Origin: Clostridium sp.
GTDB lineage: Bacteria > Bacillota > Clostridia > Clostridiales > Clostridiaceae
Direction: 5' to 3'
Length of the DNA: 64,000 nucleotides
Assembly (NCBI GenBank): GCA_029851835.1
Contig: JARKVD010000028.1
Span: 47,876 to 111,875 of the forward strand
The position numbers and the translations under genes were made by a program. Of the stretch, positions 1 through 8,656 are shown piece by piece. How positions within the stretch are numbered: the stretch's first letter is position 1; every line of letters starts with the position of its first letter. Under the pieces are notes generated by a model, which was not told the origin of the DNA, ran no database searches, and was given only the letters and a program-made list of their open reading frames with translations.

Positions 1-55
1 TGATTTATTTATATAGATGAGATAATAAAATAAATCGTGATATGGAGGAAATTTA

Positions 56-889
56 ATGTTAAATATAGGATGTCACTTATCAACAACTAAAGGCTTTAAA
101 AACATGGGAAAAGAAGCTCTTCAAATAAATGCAAATACATTTCAATTCTTTACTCGTAACCCAAGAGGGGGGAAGGCGAAGGATATTGATGAAAAAGATA
201 TAGAGGCTCTACAAGAAATAATGAAGGAAAACAAGTTTGCTAAAATCTTAGCTCATGCTCCTTATACCCTAAATGCATGCTCAGCAGATGAAAGAACAAG
301 AGAATTTGCTGTAGAAACAATGGCTGATGATTTAGCAAGAATGGAATACCTTCCTAACAATTTATACAATTTTCACCCAGGTAGCCATGTTAAGCAAGGT
401 GTAGAAGTTGGAATAAATTATATTGTAGATATGCTGAACACTGTTTTAAAACCAGAGCAGACTACAAAAGTGCTTCTAGAGACTATGGCGGGTAAGGGTT
501 CTGAAATAGGAAGAAGCTTTGAAGAAATTGCAGAAATAATAAGCCGAGTAGAGTTAAAAGATCATATGGGTGTATGTCTTGATACATGTCACGTATATGA
601 TGCAGGCTATGATATAGTTAATGATTTAGATGGAGTTTTAGAAGAGTTTGATAGAGTTATTGGATTAGAAAGACTACATGCTATACATTTAAATGATAGT
701 AAGAATCCTTTTGAAAGCCACAAGGATAGGCATGAGAAGATTGGTGAGGGTTCAATAGGTATTGAAGCTATCACTAGAATTATAAATCATCCAAAGCTAA
801 GACATATACCATTCTTTTTAGAAACTCCAAATGAACTAGAGGGATATGGTAAAGAGATAGAAATCTTAAGAAGTTTATACAATAAATAA
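56..889 (+). CDS. nfo: Endonuclease IV (apurinic/apyrimidinic endonuclease)
   Basis: This enzyme cuts DNA 5' of abasic sites in base excision repair and acts in the cytoplasm on the chromosome. The 277-residue length is the normal size for the family. The metal-binding motifs of the AP-endonuclease-2 TIM barrel are all visible in order: NACS-DERTR near residue 72, FHPGSH near 106, LETMAGKG near 141, CLDTCH-YDAGYD near 174, HLNDSK and KDRHEKIG near 213-230, and FFLETP near the end. A GGAGG ribosome binding site lies just upstream of the ATG. The gene stands alone and ends in a strong hairpin shared with the convergent gene on the minus strand. Confidence 0.97.
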   Translation: MLNIGCHLSTTKGFKNMGKEALQINANTFQFFTRNPRGGKAKDIDEKDIEALQEIMKENKFAKILAHAPYTLNACSADERTREFAVETMADDLARMEYLPNNLYNFHPGSHVKQGVEVGINYIVDMLNTVLKPEQTTKVLLETMAGKGSEIGRSFEEIAEIISRVELKDHMGVCLDTCHVYDAGYDIVNDLDGVLEEFDRVIGLERLHAIHLNDSKNPFESHKDRHEKIGEGSIGIEAITRIINHPKLRHIPFFLETPNELEGYGKEIEILRSLYNK

Positions 890-891
890 AT

Positions 892-931
892 AAAAATTAC
901 CAATAAGCAAATAAGCTTATTGGTAATTTTT
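892..931. terminator. Bidirectional terminator between nfo and the ECF S-component gene
   Basis: A near-perfect inverted repeat (AAAAATTACCAATAAGC paired with its complement around a short loop) has A runs on the left and T runs on the right. It can therefore stop transcription from both convergent genes. Confidence 0.85.
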
Positions 932-963
932 ATTTAGAACTGTATTAATTGATTAAGCTTTAT

Positions 964-1476
964 CTAAGCGTTTTTAAATAACTTTTTTGAAAGTGAAGTT
1001 TTAGATGCTGCAAAAATAATAACGATGGCAATAACGGCGCCAGAGAGGGATTGTATAACATTACCAGGTATATCTGCTAAAGCAGTGTTGATATTGAACA
1101 TAATTGTTCCAGCAAGTGCATATCCAAATACTTGCCATACTGAACCAATAGCTGCACCAAAAATCCAGGAATATTTATTTTTAACATGTTGTTTTTCAAC
1201 TATAGCGCCCATAATGTAAGCCATAATGTATTTTATAATAAAGGTTGGTACAGCCCACATGGCATAGGGACTTAAAAAATCAGCTAGAAAACCACCTAAA
1301 CCAGCTGCAAGAGCACCTCGTCGTTTACCTAAAATTACAACAGTAACAAAAATTATACTATCGCCTAAATGGATGTATCCACTATTAGTTGGGATTTGAA
1401 GAACCATTATACCCACACATATTAGTGCAATGGCAAGACTAGATTCTACTAACTCTTTTATTTTATTATCTCTCAT
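964..1476 (-). CDS. ECF transporter S component, substrate unknown
   Basis: A 170-residue, very hydrophobic protein with about five to six membrane segments, the usual size and shape of ECF substrate-binding S components. The segment with GYIHLGDSIIF followed by GKRRGALAAGLGG and ADFLSP resembles the HmpT/ThiW-like group that binds vitamins or their precursors. It would use a shared energizing module (EcfAAT) encoded elsewhere, or possibly the one at 43.7-46.2 kb. The start is an ATG preceded by AGGAGGTTC. No riboswitch was recognised upstream, so the substrate (for example a thiamin, pyridoxine or folate type vitamin) cannot be assigned from the sequence. Confidence 0.8.
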   Translation of the reverse strand: MRDNKIKELVESSLAIALICVGIMVLQIPTNSGYIHLGDSIIFVTVVILGKRRGALAAGLGGFLADFLSPYAMWAVPTFIIKYIMAYIMGAIVEKQHVKNKYSWIFGAAIGSVWQVFGYALAGTIMFNINTALADIPGNVIQSLSGAVIAIVIIFAASKTSLSKKLFKNA

Positions 1477-1599
1477 GGACTAGAACCTCCTTAATTAAAA
1501 TATAATAGCTTAGTAATGGATTAATTTAAAAATAACATAAAATTGTACGCTATGAAAGCTACAGAATTCAGAAAAATAAAAAGGACAGTTTAATGGCAA

Positions 1600-1651
1600 A
1601 AAACTATAATCTATGAAGTAGAATAATGATCTGATTCATAGATTATAGTTT
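1600..1651 (-). terminator. Terminator of the exonuclease gene
   Basis: A long inverted repeat (AACTATAATCTATGAA and its complement, loop of about 17 nt) lies directly after the stop codon. It is followed on the minus strand by a T run. Confidence 0.75.
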
Positions 1652-2435
1652 ATTTATTATCAGTATCTTTAATAAGAAATTGACGGGTACGCCCCATGGT
1701 ATAGGCAAGTTGTATCATATCTCTTTCGGTTTTAGATAATTTACATTTGTACATTTTTTCAAATTGTTGATATATACCGTCTATATCAACTTTATATTTC
1801 TTAGGAGCTACATCTTTTACCTTTCTTCGATTAGTATCAGTATATATTATAGGTTCCATAGAAGGAGTATAGATGCGTTTGAAAACTTCACAAGTATAAT
1901 AAGCATCATTAAATGCATCGTGGAAGTCTCCATCTATTTCAAGGTTCAAAAGCTCAATAGCGTTTTTTAGCCCTATTCTTGTTCTATCTTTAGTGTCAAA
2001 GTATTTTGAAGCATGATATTGAACGTCAATATATTTTTTAGGAATAACATCAGTAGGCAGTTTATAAAACTGTATATTTCGTAAAAGCTCTTTAATGTCA
2101 ACTGTTCCCCATACACATAATATGGAATCTTCAGGAGTGCCTATAAATTCAACAAGGTTTTCATATACTGTTGGAAAATCATCTTCATCTTGAAGTTGCT
2201 CTTCAGTTATTCCGGTCATTTTGTGAACATATGGATGTATTTTTGTATGGACTTTTGGTTTAATAAAACAGCTGAGTGTGGATATTCTTTCAAAATTCCC
2301 ATTTATCTTTATAGCACCTATCTGAATAATCTCGAAGGTAAGTTTTGGAATGTTATAATTTTTCTCAGTTGCGTTCTCAAGTGATTTCTCTTTATATTCT
2401 TGATTAAATTCTAAATCAAATACTATATAGTTCAT
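1650..2435 (-). CDS. DEDDh-type 3'-5' exonuclease (KapD / ERI-1-like)
   Basis: A 261-residue RNase T/DNA polymerase III epsilon-type exonuclease. The N-terminal MNYIVFDLEFNQEY carries the first Asp-x-Glu of the DEDD motif. EIIQIGAI is Exo I context, MTGITEEQL follows, and HDAFNDAYYTCEV near residue 195 holds the C-terminal His and Asp of Exo III. The frame is open for 24 more codons upstream, but I place the start at the ATG preceded by AGGTG, where the conserved domain begins. The family acts on single-stranded DNA or RNA; the real substrate is unknown. A short C-terminal tail ends in QLAYTMGRTRQFL. It is monocistronic. Confidence 0.85.
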   Translation of the reverse strand: MNYIVFDLEFNQEYKEKSLENATEKNYNIPKLTFEIIQIGAIKINGNFERISTLSCFIKPKVHTKIHPYVHKMTGITEEQLQDEDDFPTVYENLVEFIGTPEDSILCVWGTVDIKELLRNIQFYKLPTDVIPKKYIDVQYHASKYFDTKDRTRIGLKNAIELLNLEIDGDFHDAFNDAYYTCEVFKRIYTPSMEPIIYTDTNRRKVKDVAPKKYKVDIDGIYQQFEKMYKCKLSKTERDMIQLAYTMGRTRQFLIKDTDNK

Positions 2436-2529
2436 TTTGCACCTACTTACTGTATTAACAAGTTTATTGTAAGGGAAACTAATCCACTCATTCATTGGAT
2501 GGAGCAATGGAAGAATAAATTTGAGCAGC

Positions 2530-2595
2530 TAAATTAAAGATGCACTTAGTGAAAATTCTGCTGACAAAATCAAAGAGTTGGATGCTCACCTGAAT
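2530..2595 (+). repeat. Diverged copy of dispersed repeat family 1
   Basis: The stretch starting TGCACTTAGTGAAAATTCTG and containing ACAAAATCAAAGAG and GATGCTCACC matches the copy at 58167-58278 with several mismatches. It overlaps the 3' end of the DUF434 gene. Confidence 0.45.
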
Positions 2596-3316
2596 TTAGA
2601 CTTATTAAGTTTATACTGAAAATATATTTGTATATTATATAGGAGGTGAGGTTAATCCAGCTTTTGCAATTATCTAGGATTACAGAGTCGCTTGTAGCTA
2701 CATAATCCATAGATTTTAAGATATTATCAGGGTTAGGAACTACATGGACATTAACTGGTAAATTTGCTTTATTAAAAACATCAATAATAGCTAGTTTTAA
2801 GTTAATTGAATTAGAGACTGGTTCATCAAGATAAAATTCTGCTCCTATAAAATTTAAATCTTTTAAGGCTAGAGCAATTAGCTGGATAGTTTCAGAGGTT
2901 TTATCTATAAGTCTATAGGTTCCTCTAAGACCGGCTAAATCTCTAATAGAAGTATCTCGACATTTCAGTAGGGTTCCATTAGAGAGTGCTACTTCTAATG
3001 TTATAATAGTATTAAAACCATCTATATGTATAATTCTATCAGATTCATTAAAATAAAGAAATTTACTATCAATTAATTTAGAAGTTCTAATTTTAGCATC
3101 TATAGTTGAACAGCAGCTCCTTTGTAGTGCAAGCCTTTGTCTAGCTGTAAGTTGATAGTGGTTTCCAATAAAGGTTGTAAGGGGTTTAACATCATAGTTT
3201 CTATCAAGCATAAAGCAGACCTCTTCTGAAGCTTTATTGAGTATTTCTATTCCAGATTGTGAGAATGAGGTTAAATCTTCTATAGCGAACCCCCTTCTTG
3301 TACATTTTTCGTGCAA
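2570..3316 (-). CDS. DUF434 domain-containing protein
   Basis: A 248-residue cytoplasmic protein of the DUF434/DUF5616 type found in clostridia and methanogens, with no established function. Recognisable features are the N-terminal helical part with NHYQLTARQRLALQRS near residue 50, then IDGFNTIITLEVALS, the RDLAGLRGTYRL loop and the C-terminal VATSDSVILDNCKSW. The start appears to be a TTG with AGGTG nine bases upstream. The last ten codons lie within a dispersed repeat (see 2530-2595), so the C-terminus may have been altered by repeat insertion. The predicted Asp-rich pattern hints at nucleotide or nucleic acid chemistry, but that is only a guess. Confidence 0.7.
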   Translation of the reverse strand: MHEKCTRRGFAIEDLTSFSQSGIEILNKASEEVCFMLDRNYDVKPLTTFIGNHYQLTARQRLALQRSCCSTIDAKIRTSKLIDSKFLYFNESDRIIHIDGFNTIITLEVALSNGTLLKCRDTSIRDLAGLRGTYRLIDKTSETIQLIALALKDLNFIGAEFYLDEPVSNSINLKLAIIDVFNKANLPVNVHVVPNPDNILKSMDYVATSDSVILDNCKSWINLTSYIIYKYIFSINLISLNSGEHPTL

Positions 3317-3384
3317 AATAAATTCACCTACTTAAAATAAAAGGTAGTCTTAAGGCAAAATAAATTTACCTTAAGCTAGTCATT

Positions 3385-3594
3385 TTATAATTTTTGAACA
3401 TTTATAGCCATGGGTCCTTTTTTGCCATCTTCAACATCAAGGGATACACTTTGACCTTCATGTAAAACTTTATCAGGACCTTTTTCTTTCACTTGTGAAT
3501 GATGAACAAATATATCTGCCCCTTCATCACAGGAGATAAAGCCATATCCCTTCTCTTCATTGAACCACTTTACTATACCGGTTTTGTTAGACAT
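3385..3594 (-). CDS. Cold-shock protein (CspA family)
   Basis: A 69-residue single OB-fold protein that binds single-stranded RNA and DNA and melts RNA structure. The two RNA-binding motifs are present: KGYGFISC (RNP1) near residue 15 and DIFVHHS (RNP2) near residue 28. Between and after them lies the usual core (GIVKWFNEEKG at the start, LDVEDGKKGPMAINV at the end). The start has AAGGAGG seven bases upstream. The roughly 260-base region on its 5' side holds no gene and probably contains a long 5' untranslated leader, as is common for csp genes. Confidence 0.96.
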   Translation of the reverse strand: MSNKTGIVKWFNEEKGYGFISCDEGADIFVHHSQVKEKGPDKVLHEGQSVSLDVEDGKKGPMAINVQKL

Positions 3595-3861
3595 TTTAAA
3601 GCCTCCTTAAATGCGTTTTTAAATCTGTGATTTAATTTGGAAAAATTTACTCTTTCCATTGTACATGAGAAAGAGTTTACTATATTTATTATAGTAATTA
3701 TAAATATAATGGGTTTTACATTTATAATTATTATGTGTATAGTTTTAGATTTTTACGCAAATATAAAAGTTAAAGTTAATAAATAATAAAAAGTATGATA
3801 TAATAACTATTATTAGTTAATTTGGTGTGAATTATATTTAATAAAGGAGGAGATAAACGGT

Positions 3862-4446
3862 ATGGGTAGTAAAATTGCTTTAATATATGAAAATGATAGT
3901 TTTATTATAACAGTTAACGATAGTGTAGTAGACACAGAAAAAGAAATGGAGACAGCTATAGAAAGCTATAAGCAAGTGATAAAAAATAATTCGGATAAAA
4001 ATAATATTCAAGCAAAGTCATGGAAAGAAATACTAGAAATAATTAAGGATATAGAGGATAAAAGATTAATTATAAATGAGGAGTATAAAAATATTGCTTT
4101 TGATACAATGAGATTTTTCTATAATACAGGAAAGTTATTTTATATGAACTCAAATGGTATGACAGAGTTAATTGGAGGAATTGGATTATTTCATCTTGTA
4201 GCAGATATGGTTTCAAGGGGGAAGGTTTCAAACCCAAATGATATATTGGACTTTTGCAAAGCGGTGCTTGAGAGTAAAACAGCATATGGAGTTTCAGAAG
4301 ATGGAATATTAGTTGCAAGTCCAGCCTTTAATTATGGAAGTGTAGAATATAACTTTGAAACAGGTAAAATTCATAAAGGAACATCTATTGAAAAAGCGGA
4401 CTTTAGGGAATATAAGAATTATGTTCTAGGTATTTTACAGAAATAA
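3862..4446 (+). CDS. Hypothetical protein, 194 residues
   Basis: I do not recognise the family. The protein has no signal peptide or membrane segment and looks cytoplasmic. The N-terminal 20 residues read like a beta strand pair (SKIALIYENDSFIITVND). A charged helical region covers residues 25-85, and a more hydrophobic middle (ELIGGIGLFHLVADM) is followed by a C-terminal part with GVSEDGILVASPAFNYGSVEY. An excellent AAAGGAGGAGA site lies ahead of the ATG, and a plausible promoter (TATAAT at 3799) precedes it. A terminator follows, so the gene is a single-gene unit. Coding statistics look normal for the window. Confidence 0.7.
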   Translation: MGSKIALIYENDSFIITVNDSVVDTEKEMETAIESYKQVIKNNSDKNNIQAKSWKEILEIIKDIEDKRLIINEEYKNIAFDTMRFFYNTGKLFYMNSNGMTELIGGIGLFHLVADMVSRGKVSNPNDILDFCKAVLESKTAYGVSEDGILVASPAFNYGSVEYNFETGKIHKGTSIEKADFREYKNYVLGILQK

Positions 4447-4469
4447 ATTAAGATAATAGTTGCAGATAA

Positions 4470-4506
4470 TAAAAGCTATGTCCAACACCGGGCATAGCTT
4501 TTATTT
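4470..4506 (+). terminator. Terminator of the 194-residue protein gene
   Basis: AAAAGCTATG and CATAGCTTTT form a hairpin with a 12-base loop, followed by TTATTTA. Confidence 0.7.
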
Positions 4507-4841
4507 ATGGAGATAAAGAAGGCTATATAAATGGGGTTTGGTATAAAGGAAAAAGTTGAGTAAATAGCGTCTATACTTATCTTTGGTAGAAAGCGTAAAT
4601 GCAGAATAAACTATGGAAACCTTGGGAAAAGTAGATATAAATGCTACAAATTCGACGTTTATCTACAAGCTAAATCATGATATTATATAAAATAACAGGG
4701 CGCCAAACAAAGTTATCATAAATACTTAAATTTATTTAAACAAATTCATTAAAATGTGGTATAATAGTTTTGGCTATGTAAGATATTGTGTAGCATATAT
4801 AGTTTAATTTATTAACTTAAGATTTGGAGAGGAAGAATCAA
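4507..4841 (+). promoter_or_regulatory. Promoter and leader region of phnD
   Basis: This 335-base gap holds no convincing gene. An extended -10 element TGGTATAAT at 4757-4765 gives a transcript start near 4772. The -35 is weak (TTTAAA with a long spacer). The AT-rich stretch upstream holds the palindromic GGGCGCC at about 4700, whose role is unknown. The ribosome binding site GGAGAGG lies before the ATG at 4842. Confidence 0.5.
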
Positions 4842-5858
4842 ATGAAAAAATTAATTGCATTACTTTCAGTTATAGTATTAACTATGGCAATGTTTGTTGG
4901 TTGTGGAAGCAAAAAAGCAGCAGCTAACGAAGAGTTAGTGGTATACTTTGTACCATCAAGAAACCCAGAAGAAATTGAAAAAGCTACAGCTCCTTTAGCT
5001 GAAATGTTAAAGAAAGAGTTGGCTGATAAAGGATTTAACTTTGAAAAGATAACTATACAAGTTGGAAACAGCTTTGAGGCAGTTGGAGAAGCATTAGCTG
5101 CAGGAACAGCACACGTTGGGTTTATTCCAGGAGGAACTTATGTATTATACTCTGATGATGTAGAAGTTGCTTTAACAGCTACAAGAGACGGATTAAGCCA
5201 CGATTCAGATAATGCTAAAGATTGGAACACAGCTCCAACAGAAGCAACAGATAAATTAGTTACTTACTATAGATCATTAGTTATAGCTGGACCATCTGCA
5301 AAGGGGCAAGAATTAGCAGCTAAAATAAACAACGGGGAAGCTCTTACTAAAGAAGAGATAGAGAGTGCAACTTGGGGAATTTCAAGCAACACAACTTCTC
5401 CAGCTGGATATATTTACCCAAGCTTATGGTTAAAAGATAACTTTGGAATATCTATAACAGATCTTCCAAAGAAAGTTGCTTTAGATAACTATGCTACTGC
5501 ATTATCTCAGCTTGCAAGCGGACAAATTGACGTAATGGTTACTTACGCTGACGCTAGAAGAGATTACGAAGAACAATGGAACACTACTTTTGGAAGAACA
5601 GGTTCTATTTGGGATGAGACAAATGTAATTGGAGTAACAAAAGGAATCTATAATGATACAATATCTGTAACTAAAAATAAAAGTGTTGTAAGTGATGAAT
5701 TAAAAGCTGCTTTACAAGAAGCTTTCATCAACATAGGAAACACACCAGAAGGTCAAGAAATCATCTCTATCTACAGCCATAAAGGTTATGAGATAGGTGA
5801 AGATTCTAACTATGATGCTGAGAGAGAAGCTCAAGAATTAATAAAATCAATGAAATAG
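4842..5858 (+). CDS. phnD: Phosphonate ABC transporter, substrate-binding lipoprotein
   Basis: A 338-residue periplasmic-type binding protein anchored to the outer face of the membrane. The signal peptide ends in the lipobox FVGC, with lipidated Cys21. The rest is the PhnD/PtxB fold: LVVYFVPSRNPEEIEKATAPL at the start, then VEALAAGTAHVGFIPGGTYV-like and SGQIDVMVTYADARR segments that surround the anion-binding cleft. The start at 4842 is chosen because a TTG six codons upstream lies within the ribosome binding site. It is followed by phnC-phnE-phnE. The substrate could be a phosphonate, phosphite or a related oxyanion; no C-P lyase gene is in the window to decide. Confidence 0.92.
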   Translation: MKKLIALLSVIVLTMAMFVGCGSKKAAANEELVVYFVPSRNPEEIEKATAPLAEMLKKELADKGFNFEKITIQVGNSFEAVGEALAAGTAHVGFIPGGTYVLYSDDVEVALTATRDGLSHDSDNAKDWNTAPTEATDKLVTYYRSLVIAGPSAKGQELAAKINNGEALTKEEIESATWGISSNTTSPAGYIYPSLWLKDNFGISITDLPKKVALDNYATALSQLASGQIDVMVTYADARRDYEEQWNTTFGRTGSIWDETNVIGVTKGIYNDTISVTKNKSVVSDELKAALQEAFINIGNTPEGQEIISIYSHKGYEIGEDSNYDAEREAQELIKSMK

Positions 5859-5880
5859 TAGTTAATATAACTTAAGTAGT

Positions 5881-5914
5881 AAAATGAGTTCATGATTAAA
5901 AGTGAACTCATTTT
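5881..5914 (+). terminator. Hairpin between phnD and phnC
   Basis: AAAATGAGTTCA pairs with TGAACTCATTTT around a 10-base loop. Because phnC-phnE-phnE continue on the same strand, this may be a partial terminator that makes phnD transcripts more abundant than the rest. Confidence 0.7.
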
Positions 5915-6030
5915 ATTGCCATCTAGGACTGATACAAGAATTGTAAGAGTAGTTAATTTTAAAAAACATATATAATTTTTAACGTAGTAACATAGTTTTA
6001 CCTTAATATACAAACAATGGAGGGATACCT

Positions 6031-6795
6031 TTGATTAAATTTGAAAACGTAAATAAAATATATCCAAATGGATTACATGCATTAAAGAATATAAATTTAG
6101 AGATTGAACAAGGTGAGTTTGTAGCCATCATCGGACTATCAGGAGCAGGAAAATCTACTCTTTTAAGAACTATAAACAAGATGCATGACATTACAGATGG
6201 AACATTAACTGTAAATGGACAAGATGTTAAATCTTTAAAGGGTAAGGAATTACGTAAGTTCAGACGCAAACTAGGAATGGTATTCCAATCTTTTAACCTA
6301 GTAACTAGAACTTCAGTTATAAGAAATGTTTTAACATCAAGGGTACCAGATATGCCTCTATGGAAATCAATCCTTGGAGTATATTCAAAAGAAGATAAGG
6401 TGATTGCTTTAGAAGCGTTAGATAAGGTTGGTATATTGGACAAGGCTTATGTAAGAGCTGACCAATTATCAGGAGGACAACAACAGCGTGTTGCCTTAGC
6501 TAGAACCTTAGCTCAAAATCCAGAAGTAATATTAGCTGACGAGCCAGTTGCTGCCCTTGACCCAATAACTGCTGGACAAGTTATGGATGACTTTAAGAAA
6601 ATAAATAAAGAAATGAATATTTCAGTTCTTATTAATATTCACCACGTTGACTTAGCTTTAAAATACTGTGATAGAGTAATTGGGATAAAAGCAGGAGAAA
6701 TCGTATATGATGGACCGTCAAAAGAAGTTGATGGAGAAATATTAAAGCAGATCTACGGAAGAGAGTTAGCTGCTGATGAAATAATGGGGGATTAA
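6031..6795 (+). CDS. phnC: Phosphonate ABC transporter, ATP-binding protein
   Basis: A 254-residue cytoplasmic ATPase that powers import together with the two PhnE permeases. The Walker A GLSGAGKST begins at residue 35, the Q-loop GMVFQSFNLV follows, then the signature LSGGQQQRVALART and Walker B VILADEPVAALDP, and the switch His in NIHHVDLAL. The start is a TTG: GGAGG lies eight bases upstream, and MIKFENVNKIYPNG is the normal N-terminus of the family. It ends two bases before phnE and is clearly co-transcribed. Confidence 0.95.
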   Translation: MIKFENVNKIYPNGLHALKNINLEIEQGEFVAIIGLSGAGKSTLLRTINKMHDITDGTLTVNGQDVKSLKGKELRKFRRKLGMVFQSFNLVTRTSVIRNVLTSRVPDMPLWKSILGVYSKEDKVIALEALDKVGILDKAYVRADQLSGGQQQRVALARTLAQNPEVILADEPVAALDPITAGQVMDDFKKINKEMNISVLINIHHVDLALKYCDRVIGIKAGEIVYDGPSKEVDGEILKQIYGRELAADEIMGD

Positions 6796-6797
6796 TT

Positions 6798-7622
6798 ATG
6801 GTACAAGCTATTAAGAATATCTTCAAACCAGAAAAGTTAGTATTAAAGGATGGTAAAGAAGTACAGCCTCCTAAATCAATAGTTCCTTATGTTGTAATAG
6901 GTTTAGTTATTGCAGTTGTAGCTGCAGCTAATATTACTGGTTTTGATTTTGGTATTTTATTGGAAAGAGGAAATGAGTTTTTTGTAATATTAAAAGATAT
7001 GTTCCCACCAGACCTTTCTTATGCGAAAGCCGTTGTAGAACCACTTCTAGACACAATAAAGATGTCTCTTCTTGGATCTATGATAGGAAGCTTCATAGCA
7101 ATACCTTTTGCTATATTATCTTCAGTTAATATAAATAAATCAAAGTTATTATTAACAGCAATAAGATTAATTCTTAGTATAAGTAGAACATTACCAACGC
7201 TTATATTAGCTTTAATAGCTACTTATGTATTTGGTTTAGGAACATTTGCTGGAACAGTAGCTATTAGTATCTTTACCTTTGGTATTGTAGTAAAAATGCT
7301 ATATGAAAAAATAGAGACCGTTGATATGGGACCTTTTGAAGCTATGGAAGCGGTTGGAGCTACAAAGCTTAAAGCTTTTATGGCAGCAATTATGCCGCAG
7401 ATTCTACCAACATATTTTTCAACTTGCCTTTACAGTTTAGAGATTAATGTCCGTTATGCTGCAATTTTGGGTTATGTTGGAGCTGGTGGTATTGGTCTTA
7501 TATTAAATGAAAAAATCGGTTGGAGAGAATATGATAGAGTTGGAATGATTCTGCTTATGCTATTCATAACCGTAGTTATTATCGAGAACCTAAGTAAGTA
7601 TATTAGAGAAAGGCTGGGGTAA
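6798..7622 (+). CDS. phnE: Phosphonate ABC transporter permease (first copy)
   Basis: A 274-residue inner-membrane permease of the binding-protein-dependent superfamily. After a charged N-terminus there is a membrane helix at residues 30-47, a loop, then five further helices. The coupling loop with EAMEAVGATKLKAFM and IMPQ, which contacts PhnC, is in the C-terminal third. GYVGAGGIGLILNE near the end is typical of PhnE. The ATG follows phnC by two bases and its stop is one base from the next permease, so the three are translationally coupled. Two different PhnE proteins would form a heterodimeric channel. Confidence 0.93.
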   Translation: MVQAIKNIFKPEKLVLKDGKEVQPPKSIVPYVVIGLVIAVVAAANITGFDFGILLERGNEFFVILKDMFPPDLSYAKAVVEPLLDTIKMSLLGSMIGSFIAIPFAILSSVNINKSKLLLTAIRLILSISRTLPTLILALIATYVFGLGTFAGTVAISIFTFGIVVKMLYEKIETVDMGPFEAMEAVGATKLKAFMAAIMPQILPTYFSTCLYSLEINVRYAAILGYVGAGGIGLILNEKIGWREYDRVGMILLMLFITVVIIENLSKYIRERLG

Positions 7623-7623
7623 A

Positions 7624-8430
7624 ATGCAATTAACAGTACAAAAACAACTTGAAAAAGAACCAAATCTGTGGATACGCAAAGCCCTAACAGTATCCTTTGT
7701 TATAGTAATAATGCTTTGGGCTTCAAGAGCTATAGTATTTGACGGTGTTAAAGAAAATGGAGTAGAAATAGCTAAAAACGTAGTATCGGGAATATTTCAT
7801 CCAGACATGGAATACTTATTAGATTTCACTGCAGGGGTTCCGTTCCTTCTATTAGAGACAATCAGTATTGCACTTCTAGGAACGATAATTGGGACAATCC
7901 TTGCAATTCCATTATCTTTTTTAGCTGCAAGCAACATTGTACCAAAATGGGTTAGTGCAATAACTTTATTTGTTATTGCTGCAATAAGAACTTTCCCGGC
8001 CTTTGTATACGGATTAATGTTTATTCGTGTTACAGGTCCAGGAGCCTTTGCAGGAGTTCTTACAATGTCTGTAGTTTCTATAGGTATGATTTCTAAAATG
8101 TTTATAGAGGCTATTGAGGATTTAGATACAAAGATTTTAGAATCCTTAGATGCTGCAGGATGTAACACCTTCCAAAAGGTTAGATATGGTATACTTCCGC
8201 AGTTATTTACAAACTTTGTTTCAACAGCTATTTATAGATTTGAAATAAATATAAAAGACGCATCTACTTTAGGACTTGTTGGAGCTGGTGGTATAGGAGC
8301 ACCTCTTATATTTGCCATGAACGCTTTCAACTGGAATAAAGTTGGAGCAATCCTTTGTGGATTAATCATACTTGTGTTAATTGTTGAGGTTGCATCAACT
8401 AAAATAAGAACAAAGCTGGCTAGAGGTTAG
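7624..8430 (+). CDS. phnE: Phosphonate ABC transporter permease (second copy)
   Basis: A 268-residue paralogue of the preceding permease, with the same layout: an N-terminal helix, a loop with FHPDMEYLL, then the transporter core. The coupling loop ESLDAAGCNTFQKVRYG with LPQ and the signature LGLVGAGGIGAPL are both present. The ATG is preceded by GGGG within the previous gene's end. It is the last gene of the operon. A strong hairpin terminator carried inside a repeat element follows. Paired PhnE subunits are common in Firmicutes phosphonate systems. Confidence 0.93.
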   Translation: MQLTVQKQLEKEPNLWIRKALTVSFVIVIMLWASRAIVFDGVKENGVEIAKNVVSGIFHPDMEYLLDFTAGVPFLLLETISIALLGTIIGTILAIPLSFLAASNIVPKWVSAITLFVIAAIRTFPAFVYGLMFIRVTGPGAFAGVLTMSVVSIGMISKMFIEAIEDLDTKILESLDAAGCNTFQKVRYGILPQLFTNFVSTAIYRFEINIKDASTLGLVGAGGIGAPLIFAMNAFNWNKVGAILCGLIILVLIVEVASTKIRTKLARG

Positions 8431-8435
8431 TTTTT

Positions 8436-8587
8436 AATTAAGAATGCCTGAATGTAGAATTAAGAATTAAGAATTAAGGAAGGAACTCCAAGGAGTTCCT
8501 TTTTAATTTTTAAAATATAATAAAAGAAATTCCGAAGGAATTTCAACAATCATTCTTCATTCTACATTCTAAATTCTTAATTAATTC
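8436..8587 (+). repeat. Dispersed repeat family 2, copy A (MITE-like)
   Basis: About 150 bases of palindrome-rich sequence. The left end is TGTAGAATTAAGAATTAAG and the right end the near-complement, reading CATTCTACATTCTAAATTC. Two internal hairpins are present: GGAACTCC-AA-GGAGTTCC and GAAATTCCGAAGGAATTTC. Related copies lie at 29965-30085 and 38878-38998, the latter in inverted order. There is no coding capacity. Confidence 0.7.
8480..8505 (+). terminator. Terminator after phnE, inside repeat copy A
   Basis: AAGGAACTCC and GGAGTTCCTT form a ten-base-pair hairpin with a two-base loop, followed by TTTTAATTTTT. Confidence 0.75.
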
Positions 8588-8656
8588 ACTTGTGATATAG
8601 TATTGTTTTAGATAAAATTAACCTAATATATAGTGTTTATGAATGGAGGAGTTATT

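Noticed and set aside
1450..1492. GGTTCTAG upstream of the ECF S-component start looks like part of a preQ1-I riboswitch
   Set aside because: The second stem strand and the A-rich tail of preQ1-I are missing; the match is just the ribosome binding site context.
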